The notes under the pieces: model-generated
What the model was told of the DNA's origin: nothing
Seen by the model: only the letters and a program-made list of their open reading frames with translations
The model's database searches: none
Translations under genes and position numbers: made by a program
In this document: in pieces, positions 49,101 to 61,100 of the stretch
Position numbering within the stretch: position 1 is the stretch's first letter
Layout: each line of letters opens with the position of its first letter
Origin: Stomorhina lunata
Lineage: Eukaryota > Arthropoda > Insecta > Diptera > Rhiniidae
Assembly: GCA_933228675.1 (NCBI GenBank)
Contig: OW121741.1
Coordinates: forward strand, 132,569,290-132,633,289
Length of the DNA: 64,000 nt
Direction: 5' to 3'

Positions 49101-52100
49101 GGATGTAGGGAAGAAGGCAAATTTATGGAATACAGACACAAAAAATCAAATGATTTGAACAAATTAAATATTTTCAATAAATTTAATCGAGGAAATTAAA
49201 AAGTTTTAAATAAAAATTAAAAAGTATGTTAAAGAAAAAGTGGTTTATAAATTAAAAGTGAAAAAAAAAAACAAGTTATTAAATTATAAAGATATTCGAG
49301 AAAGAATTTTTTCGAAAGGAAAAGGACTAATGAAAATAATTTAAGAACTTAATTTACTTAAAAACTCAAAGTTAATGTAATTTATTATTAATTTAGGAAA
49401 TAGAAATTGTTTAAAATTAATAAAATTAAACATTTTTAATGGAGAATTTTTCAGAAAATTACATTTTTGCGGGTTTGAGTTGATGTATATGTATAGAGAT
49501 TTTCTATGGACATTCAACAAGGTGTTTATTTTTTTTCTTTTGCCAACATGACGCCCTGGTTTATTTCACTTTTTTTTCTTATTCTTTTCGTTTTTGCGTC
49601 ATCACAGGCAGGCTGGCAGGCGAGCAGCAGGCATGTGTTGCCAAGTGAAGGGCCATCATACTTTAAACGAGTAATAGCGGCAGCGGCTTAAGCAAATAGT
49701 TTTTCATATATTTTTTTTTTTTTCTTTCGATTCTATTATGTATTTTAGCCTGAACTCTATCTTTGCTGTGAAATGCAAGAAATTTATAGTTTAATGTTGG
49801 CTTTCAATGCAAAAACTGTAGAAAGACGAGTTCATTACTTTAGCTCTATTTAAAGTGCAACAAAAGGGTTAGTTTCAGCGGCGTGCCACAAGTGGTAAGC
49901 TTTACAGTTGCTTTAATGCAAAAAGGGAATATACGAAAGGTGGAATTGAAACAATTGTAAAGGTTTTTTTATACACTCAATTCTTTCAGGGAAAAACTAA
50001 GTTTGTTTTTCTTGAGCCAATACATAATAAAAATGTTACAATTATTATGTATTGGCTCAATAAAAAAAAACTTACTTGTGTGAAGAGGTCAAAATTGTGT
50101 TGGTTTTATCATAAAGTTCACAGATCTGGGGTCTGATTATCGCATTCGATGTCAAAGATATTTAAGAAACATTTGTCAAGCATACTTTTGGAATAACCCT
50201 GATAATTTATTACAAATAAAGTATAATACATTTTCCACTTAGTCAAAAGATGAGCAATAGTGAGTTTAATTTAAACTATTAAGTCTTAACAAACAAAGGC
50301 ATCATTTAAGATATTAACTTTTATTAAACATTTTGCAATGAAAATAATTTTGAAAATCTCTAAAGTATCCTACAAAATATTTGCTAAAAACTCTCGGTAT
50401 TCGATCGATGCGTTGATTTTCATTCACGCAGTCGGTTCGTAGCCGAACAACTTTTATACAAAGTTTTTCAAAAATTTACTATTTTTATACGAAATTTTTC
50501 AAAAATTTACTATTTTTATAGGAAATCATTCAAAAATTTACTATTTTTATATGATATTTTTCAACAATTTACTATTTTTATATGATATTTTTCAAAAATT
50601 TACTATTAAAAAATTTCTATTAAAACTATTATTAAAACTACTATTAAAATTTTTCAAAAATTTTTTTTGAAATTTCTTATTTTTATAGGAAATTTTTCAA
50701 AAATTTACTATTTTTATAGGAAATTTTTCAAAAATTTACTATTTTTATAGGAAATTTTTCAAAAATTTCTTATTTTGATGGGATTTTTTTTAAAATTTTT
50801 ATTTTTATAGGAAATTTTTCAAATTCTTATTCTTATAAGAAATTTTTCAAAAATTTCTTATTTTTTTTAGAAAATTTTTCGAATTTTTTTTATTTTTTTT
50901 AGGAAATTTTTGAAAATTTTTTTATTTTTATAGAAAAATTTCTTATTTTTGTAGAAAAATTTTCAAAAATTTCATATTTTTTTTAATAGGAATTTTTTCT
51001 AAAAATTTCATATTTTTATAGTATTTTTTTTTTTAAATTTCTTATTTTTATAGGAAATTTTTCAAAATTTTCTTATTTTTTTAGGAAATTTTTCAAAAAT
51101 TTCTTATTTTTATATGAAATCTTTCAAAAATTTCTTATTTTTACAGGAAATTTTTCAAAAATTTCTTATTTTTATAGGAAATTTTTCAAAAATTTCTTAT
51201 TTTTACAGGAAATTTTTCAAAAATTTCTTATTTTTATAGGAAATTTTTCAGAAATTTACTATTTTTATAGGAAATTTTTCAAAAATTTACTATTTTTATA
51301 GGAAAATTTTCAAAAATTTACTATTTTTATAGGAAATTTTTCAAAAATTTACTATTTTTATAGGAAATCTTTCAAAAATTTCTTATTTTTACAGGAAATT
51401 TTTCAAAAATTTCTTATTTTTATAGGAAATTTTGTCAGAAATTTACTATTTTTATAGGAAATTTTTCAAAAATTTACTATTTTTATAGGAAATTTTTCAA
51501 AAATTTACTATTTTTATAGGAAATTTTTCAAAAATTTACTATTTTTATAGGAAATCTTTCAAAAATTTACGATTTTTATATGACATTTTTCAACATTTTA
51601 CTATTTTTATATGATATTTTTCAAAAATTTACTATTAAAAATTTCTTATTTCTATAGGAAATTTTTCAAAAATTTTTTTTTGAAATTTCTTATTTTTATA
51701 GGAAATTTTTCAAAAATTTCTTATTTTTATATGAAATCTTTCAAAAATTTCTTATTTTTACAGGAAATTTTTCAAAAATTTCTTATTTTTATAGGAAATT
51801 TTTCAAAAATTTCTTATTTTTACAGGAAATTTTTCAAAAATTTCTTATTTTTATAGGAAATTTTTCAGAAATTTACTATTTTTATAGGAAATTTTTCAAA
51901 AATTTACTATTTTTATAGGAAATTTTTCAAAAACTTACTATTTTTATAGGAAATTTTTCAAAAATTTACTATTTTTATAGGAAATCTTTCAAAAATTTAC
52001 TACTTTTATATGACATTTTTCAACAATTTACTATTTTTATAGGAAATTTTTCAAAAATTTCTTATTTTTTTTAGAAAATTTTTCAACATTTTTTTATTTT

Positions 52101-55100
52101 TTGTAGGAAATTTTTCAAAATTTTTTTATTTTTTTTTAGGAAATTTTTCAAAATTTTTTTATTTTTATAGAAAATTTTTCAAAAATTTCTTATTTTTTTT
52201 AGAAAAATTTTCAAAAATTTCTTATTTTTTTTTATAGGAATTTTTTCTAAAAATTTCATATTTTTATAGTAATTTTTTTAAAAATTTCTTCTTTTTATAG
52301 GAAATTTTTCAAAATTTTCTTATTTTTTTAAGAAATTTTTTAAAAATTTCTTATTTTTATATGAAATTTTTCAAAAATTTCTTATTTTTACAGGAAATTT
52401 TTCAAAAATTTCTTATTTTTATAGGAAATTTTTCAAAAATATTACCTATAAAATTAGGTATTTTGTCAAAAATTACGTATTTTGTCAAAAATTTACTATT
52501 TTTATAGGATTTTTTTCGAAAATTTACTATTTTTATAGAAAATTTTTTAAAAATTATTATTTTTATAGGAAATTTAAAAAAATAAATTATTTTGACTTTT
52601 TACTTGACATTTTAAGTAAATAATTATTTCTTTTCTGTTAATTTTAGTCGTTAATATAAATAATTCAATCTGCGAAAACAAGCCTGCACCCACCTCCCTA
52701 TAGAGTGATTTTTAAGTGACAATGATAATACGCCTGTGCTATGGCAGACGTGTACAAGCTTCTTTAAAACTTATAGCCTGCATTTTGGTTGCGGTCTTCT
52801 ATTTTGGTTTTCTATTTCGAGAATCGTTAAATGCCTTCGAACAGAATAAGGATAAAGCTGAAGCAGCAGCGTTAGCCGTGGGATTAATACAGAGCAGTCC
52901 AAAGGAGGTAAAGTATTTGAAATAAATTGAAATTAAATAATTCTCTTAAGTATTTAAATTTTTCAACTTTAAGCAAAAAATAACCTTTAGCTCCAACAAA
53001 CACCCTCAAAAGGAAGCTTTTACTAGAACCGATAATTATCAGGCAATTAGAACTTCGCAAGCAACTGCCGTTACAAGTACTTTAAATCCCGTTTATGAGT
53101 ACTCTGAGGAAATTCACAGTGCCACCGAAAAGGATTTGACAAAGCGCCGTCTTCATGCTCAAGATGTTTGTAGGGAACAAAATTTACAATCGTTATACCC
53201 ACCGAATCCGAGAGAATTTTTTATTTCACCCGGTCACAATGTAGTCTGGTGTAATGTCTTCAAGGCAGCCAGCAGTACTTGGATGTATTATTTTAATATA
53301 TTAGGTAAGTTTTCCAGAGGCCTATTTGGGTTATAATTTTTAACAGTATTACGTTGCATACTTTAAGGAGGTTTAAACATTTTTTTACGATCATTTTAGT
53401 TTTGTTTTACGTTAAATGCGAAATTTAATGAATACATTTCTATATGCGGCTTCAATGAATACTTTTATATCGCACGATTCTTTAAAAGTATATAGCACTA
53501 TAATAATATTGGCTATTTTGAGCCTCCTAAAATTATGCAACACAATTTTTTTGAAAATCGCTCATATTTTGATTCTAACGATTCATTAATACAAATTATG
53601 ACTAAAGGCTTAACACGAATTTAATTATTCCTAAAACATTTTATTTAAAGGTGGCTATGATATTAAATATTTACAACGCACCGAATTTCAACCCTTAGAA
53701 TTGGCTCGAAAACGTTTTCCGCGACCAAATATGCAAGATCTTGAAGATGCTTTGGTCTCGTCATTATCTTTTCTCTTTGTACGTGATCCTTTCGAAAGAA
53801 TTGTCTCGGGCTATCGCAACAAATTGGAGGGTGGCAAAAATACATATTACAAAACTTTGGCTAAACGTATAATAAACAGATTTCGTAAACATCCCATGGC
53901 GAGTACGGGTCGCGGGAAATCTGGACCCACTTTTAATGAATTTGTACAATTCTTAATCGAACAACATGAACAGGGCAAACAGTTTGATGAACACTGGTCA
54001 CCGATTTACAGTTTTTGTACACCCTGTAGCATTAACTTTACAATTATAGGAAAAGTGGAGACTTTTAATCGGGATTCAGAATATATTATAAGACAAGCAG
54101 GTTTGGAGTCATTGCTGTTGGGGAAACTACCCAAAACTTTGTCTAGGAAAATAGGCAATTTATCTAAGGGAGCAAAAACCAATATATCTTTAGAAAAGTG
54201 AGTATTAAACTTTAATATTTGTATGTATAACCAAAATATACTATAAGAATTTTTTGTTATAGATACTTTGCTGAAATTAATCGCTCAACTCTAGACCAAT
54301 TATTAAAAATCTATAAATTAGATTTTGATTTATTTGATTATAATTACAAAAAGTATTATAATTATGTCAGCATGGATCCAGCTGACATGCTACTCTATCC
54401 GACCACCTTAAAGGCACAAGAAAATTCTACTAAAACGAAAACTTAAAGGTAGAAACACAATTGGGACGAATGACTAATTTCGTCCAGCACGACGAATTCG
54501 GCTTTAAAAATTCGTCTTGTATATTCGTCCATTGAACACATTTGGGACGAATAAACGTTGCTGACGCCATTTTTGTTTATTTTTCATTAGCACAAATTAC
54601 ACACACTTTCGTACATATCGCGCACTCACAATATTTGCAATTTTTCTTTATTTTATTCTTTCAATTTTTCACAAAAAGAAAATATTTAATTAATTTTATT
54701 TGAAATAATTATTTTTTTGTTTACAATTTATAAGGTGACCATATTTCACAAAAACACATATAATTTCCTATACTTTACAACAGAAATAGAAATACAGCCA
54801 CTCTAAACCAGTTTAGTCGTCGTTCGTCTGCGTATGAAATAGAAATAAACCTATCGCACTATTCGATACGCACGACGAATTTCGGCGTACGCATCTATTG
54901 TGAGCACTTTCATATAAACCCATATCTTCTATTTCTAACAACGAATATTCGTTCCGAAAAATTGGTCGTTCGTTCCAATTGTGTTTCATACTTCAACCTT
55001 AAAAACCCCCCAAAGACAAAGTTTAAAAAATTTATTAGTATTATTAAAAAATATTTTCATAAATTCTTTTTTACAACCAACTACACCCACCCAAGTACCT

Positions 55101-58100
55101 CTCTTCAGAAAAAAAAGATAAGAACAAAAAAAAAACTATTTTTAAAAAATATTTGAACAAAACCTTAAAAAAAGTTTAAAAGTTTACGAACCAAAAGCAA
55201 TCGATTTTCAAAAATCCTTTGTAAACAAAATAAAAGCCAAATTTATAAGAAAAAGTTTTCCAAAAATTAACAGTTTAAAATAAAAAAAAACAAACAATGT
55301 AAAAAATATGAAATGAAAACAAGGCCAAAGACTTATTTTAGTTAAAAAAATTAAATTTTTTTAAGAATAACTTATAATTCCCGTTTGTTCTTTTTTTACA
55401 TGAAAGTAATTAAAATTTTCTTTCACTTTAACGAATTTATTTTTATGCTTTAAATTACAAAATCTTAAAGATTTAATTTTTGAAAACAAATTTTACGTTT
55501 TTTCTAGGTAGTTAAAATTTTGTATGAAAAAATATATTAAAATTTTTTTATTTCTTAAATACTTAAATATTTATATACTCGTACAATTAATGTGATGTTA
55601 TTTAACAAAAATGAAACCAAAAAACCAATGTTCTAAAATTAATGTAAAACAAAAAAATACATAAAATTATTATTAAATTTATTCCATCTATTTCGATGAA
55701 TTTACTGTACTTTATAATATTTAATAAAATATAATAAATATAAAATAAAATCTAAAACTGAATCGTTTACATTTGAAATTCTATTACATTTTTTTGTAGA
55801 ACAGGAAAAGTTTCAATCATTTAATAGAAAAAAATTTCCATAAAAACGAGGTTTAAAAAAAACGAAGAAGTTTAAAAGTTTTATAAACGGCCAAGCCTGA
55901 CCATATGGCACCCTTCAATGCATGGAGACATAAAGACAATTTCAATTTTATTGAAATTAATATAATATAGAAATACAGAACAAGTAAGAGTGTTATATTC
56001 GGCTGTGCCGAATCTTATATACCCACCATCAAGTTGTGTTAAATTTAGAAACATATCTCATATATCTACGTGGCTAATTCAAAATGTGGACCAAATTCGA
56101 TTTTGGTCTAGTTGGTATTGTTGGTTGCAGTATCTTTTAGTTCAACATTTAAATCTGTTAAATACTTTTCGTTTAGCTTAATATTTAGTTATTATAAACA
56201 TGTTGATAGTAATATGACAGGTCCATGTATTTTATTAGGAGTTCCTAATGCATCTAATGTATATAAAGTCTGGACATTGGTGCAATCTTAATATGCTGAC
56301 TGTACATCCGAATCTTTTTGATTGTAGATATAAAAAGGGGACCGATTGTAACAAAATTGTACACACTGGCTGGTATTTATTTAGAGTTTATTCTTTGAAA
56401 ATAGCTGTAGTTTCTAATTTTTTTTTTGGTTTCCGGGAGTGTTTTTTATATGAAAGCTATAGTCGAATATGGACCGCTTTCTATAAAATTTAATATACTG
56501 ACCAATAGTTGCATAGAATTTCCTATTCTATATTTAGCCGTCATAGCTATTACAATTGTATTCAATTTATCAGCATTAATTTGTTTCGCGGGGCGGGGTT
56601 ATATGGGAGCTCTTACTAAATGTGAACCGTTTTTGTCCATTTTCAACACACATCTTTTTCAAGATATCCAAAATACTTTTGTAAAATTTTGTCCCTCTAG
56701 CTCCTTTCGTTAAGGCGCTAACACACTTTTATCTGACGGATAGGACATAAACCCCCTTTTCTTTTTGTATTTTTGTGTTTCCGTAAGTTTTTTATATGGA
56801 AGCTATGGTCAAATGGTGGCCGATTGTGACTGGTATTGACATAACACTCCTTGTACTAAATTTAGTGGCCAAAGCTATTACAGTTTATAATTTTTTGGCG
56901 TTTAAGTGTTTTTAGGTGGAATTTAGGCTGTTTCTGTAAGTTTATTGTATGGGAGCTACGGTTAAATGTGAACCGATTTCGAAAATTGTATATGCTGGCT
57001 ATTGATTATGTAAAACTTCTATATACCGAATTTTGTCATCATAGCTGTTATAATTTGTCATTTATTAGCAAATAAGCGATTAGCCTAGACGAGGTTATAC
57101 GGGAGCTATGGTCAAATGTGAACCGATTTTGCCCGATTTCAATACCAAAATTTTCCAAAAAATGAGGAATATTTATGCCAAATTTCAGTGACCTATATCC
57201 TTTCGTTAAGGCTTTATCGTGCCGACAACAGACAGATGCTCTATAGTCTTAGAATTTCATAAGAATTTGAATATACAGACTTCAATTTTGGTTTTTGAGC
57301 TAATATTAAGGAAATTACAAACTGAATGAAAATCTCAATATACCCCCCCATTCTTTTTGATGGTGGGTATAAAACTATAAATCGCCAAGTCGAGGAATAA
57401 TGCGACGTGATAATTTCTCATGCACTTACTGTATTTGGCCGGCTGTATGGCTTGTGCGCCGTCTTAATAAAACGAAAGGGGTCTGATGTCAACTTTTGTC
57501 AATTGTGGCCGCGGGATAAAAAGTCTAATTTTTCCAAACCCACAAAATCCGCCCACAGACAAACCCACTATTCGTATGTAAAAAATTTAAAGGATATTTT
57601 TCTATTGATACCTTCGAAAATAAAAGGCATTTCTTGCACATAAACTACTTGGCCCCTATTAAATATCCTTGCAAAAACTGGCCACAGACACATCCACTTT
57701 TCTTACGTAAAAAATATAACATTTTTAAAGCATTTTTATCAATTGATAATTCCGGAAACAAAAGGTACGTAGACTACCAAACTCCCACACAAGATCATGG
57801 CAAATAGCTGGAAAAATCAGCATACAGACACGCCTACATTTCTTATGTAAAATAAAGGGTTATCCATTTCGTGGTTTCAAAAGTATAGATAGAACTGAAA
57901 TTTGACATCTGTCAAACAAAGTTGTTAAACCAATTTTTTTCTTTTCAGTTGAAAGTCTGACATTGACGAAAATGGATCCCTTAAGTATCACACAACGCAT
58001 AAAATTTATCAAAACATACTTTAAAAATAGTGATTCTGCAACAGCCACATATCGTGCTTTAAGAGGAGATTATGGTTTACATAATCATCCAACTACGCAA

Positions 58101-61100
58101 GCAATTGGCAAAATTGTGAAGAAATTTGAAGAGACTGGAGCGATTACAAATATTGTAAGGCCTGTGCATTATCGTTTCGCTCGTTTCTTTGAAAATATCG
58201 CTGCTGTAAGTGAAAGTGTTGCTAAAGAACTGAATTTGTCGATTCCTCGTCGTTTTTAGAAATTAGTACTGTCTTACGGCACATTATTGAAGAATACGAC
58301 TTGGAGAATATGTGGTTTCAACAAGACGGTGCCACATGCCACACAACTCGAGCGAATATGGTTTTATTGCAAAATACATTTCCTGACCGCGTAATTTCGC
58401 GTCGTGGCGATATCAACTGGCCACCAAGATCATGCGATTTGACACCATTAGACTTTTTTTTGTGGGGCTACGCTAAAGACCGAGTTTATGCAGATAAACC
58501 TTTAACTCTTGAGAACTTAAAAAACAACATTCGTCAAGTTGTGACTGAAATGCTATTCAGCGGTATTTCAGCCATGTCAAAAAGTGGTAGAAAATTACCC
58601 CAAAAGAATCAATGCTTGCGTGTTTCTCACATAATGTCAATGTTCAAACTTTTATAATAAAAAAGAAATATCATGAAAAAAATATTTTTTTGTGTTTTGT
58701 TTACGTTCACTTTTAAAAACGCAAAATGGATAACCCGATATATCAAATTTTTAAGCATTTTTTATCTGTTGATAACTTTGGAAATAAAAATCGTACAAAG
58801 GCGTGTTAATCCTGTATTAATAACCATCGATTTAGGATAAACTGGTAATTTATAATATTAATATAAATTAATAACTTTTAAAAATTGATTTCCCCGTTGC
58901 TGAGGGGTCGAACCCAGGCTCAATTTGATATGTAAATATCAAATTGAAATAGCGATGCTTTAGGAAAATACAAAAAATAATTCACTTACTTGAAAGTACG
59001 GTGAGCAGGAAGATGTAATCAGAGAAAGTGATTAAGCCATATGAACCCAATTTATAGAAAATACTATTTTTCTCCAATTGCAAATTTAGGGAATCGCCAA
59101 CAGACTGAAGAAAAAAGTAAAAAAAAATCGAAATTATAATGAAATTTTTCAAGAAAAATAATTTAAATCTATAAGAGAATAATTTAAATATTTTTAGAAT
59201 ACCTTTCCTGAGACTTGCTTTAAGGGTGTAAGCAATGTTAAAAAATATAAAGGAGACATGATTTTGGATTTTGATTTAATAAATAAAGTCTTGGAAGAAA
59301 GTAGAGGTTTACTAATAAACTTACCTTGGGATCATAGCGTCTGTATTGATCAAGACCCAAACCTGAAAAATAAAAACAAATACAAGTTTATTACTTTACT
59401 TAGACTTTATAATTTTCAGTTAGTATTAAATATAAGTACATAATTAGTAAACGTACCCTCTGGCTGTTTCATACCAGGTGTCATACTTGTTAGAAAATCA
59501 GACGGGGTCATAAAGATTTCATGACGTTCATCTGTGGTTGGCACTTGAATGGTAGCGAAATAACGGAACACCTTGTCGGGTGTTGAGAATTGACGAATAC
59601 GATTTTCGTATTCGATTATCTGGTTTTGAGTTGCATGAGTTAGTAATAAAGTTATAGTTAATAATAATAAAGTTATAGTTTATAATAAAAGTAGGAATTT
59701 GATTTAGAAATTAAAACAACAATTAAAGAAACTTCTAAATTTTTAATAAACAAGTTGAAACGAAAGATGGTTAAATAAATTAAAATAAAAAACGGATTAG
59801 AAAGTTATCATACAATTTTTGCCAAATTTTCTTTAAACGTTTAAAAACTTTAAAATTTCCTATAAAAGTAAGAAATTTTTTATTTAAATAAGAAATTTTT
59901 AATAAAATTTTTCAAAATTTCTTATTTTTTTTTTGAAAATTTTTCTAAATTTTAATATTTTTCTAGAAAATTTTTCAAAAATTTTGTTTTTCTAGGATTT
60001 TTTTTCAAAATTTTTTATTTTTATAGGAAATTTATCAGATATTTCTTATTAAACAGGAAATTCCAAAAAAATCTTCTTTTTTTTAAAGGAAATTTTTAAA
60101 AAATCTATTTTTATAGAAAATTTTTCAAAAATTTATTATTTTTAAAAATGTTTTATTTTAACAGGAAATTTTTTAAAATCTTTTTATTTTTATAGAAAAT
60201 TTTCAAATTTTTTTAACGGAAATTTCTCAAAAACTTGCTATTTTTATAAAAATAAGAAATTTTTGAAAAATTTCTTATAAAAAATATATATTTTTTAAAT
60301 TTCCTATAAAAATTAGACTTTTTTTAAATTACCTATAAAAATTTAAATTTTTTGAAAATTTTCCTATTAAAATAAAAAAATTTTGAAAAATTTCCTATAA
60401 AAATAAGAAATTTTTGAAAAAATTTACTATAAAATAAGAAATTTTTAAAAAATGTTCTTATAAAAATAAGAAATTTTTGAAAAATTTCCTATAAAGATTA
60501 TCATATTTTTTAATGTCCTATAAAAATCAAAAATTTGTGAAAATTTTCATAAAAAAAATTTAGACATTTTTGAAAAATTTTCTATAAAAATAAGAAATTT
60601 TTGATAATTTTAAGACAAAAATAAGAAATTTTTGAAAATTTTCATAAATGAGAAATTTTTGAAAAATTTTCAAAAAAAAAACAAGGAAGAAAATTTTAAA
60701 AAACTTTTATAAAAAATAGTATATTTTAAGGAAATAGGAAATTTTTTAAAAATTTGCTATAAAAATAAGAAATTTTTGAAAAAAAAAATTCTAAAAAAAT
60801 AAGAAATTTTTGAAAAATTTTCTTTATATATAAGAAATTTTTGAAAAATTTCTTATAAAATTAAGAATTTCTTTAAAAATTTCCGAAAAAATCAGAAATT
60901 TTTAAAAATTTCCTAAAATAAGAAATATTTAAAAAATTTCCTAAAATAAGAAATTTTTTAAAAATTTAATAAAAATATAATAAATTTTTAAAAAATTTAA
61001 TAAAAATAAGAAAATTTTTTAAAATTTGCTATAAAAATAAGAAATTTTTGAAAAAAAAATCGTATAAAATTTCTAAAAAAAATAAAAAATTTTTGAAAAA

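Noticed and set aside
49506..49691. 61-codon ORF with a hydrophobic segment in MICU1 intron 5
   Set aside because: Could look like a small membrane peptide, but nothing supports translation and it ends in low-complexity Ala codons.
52974..52991. Alternative sulfotransferase exon 2 acceptor at 52990
   Set aside because: Using it places a stop codon in frame shortly after; the AG at 52973 keeps phase.
56248..56713. 81- and 95-codon ORFs in the interspersed repeat
   Set aside because: They cross internal duplications of a non-coding repeat and show no domain.
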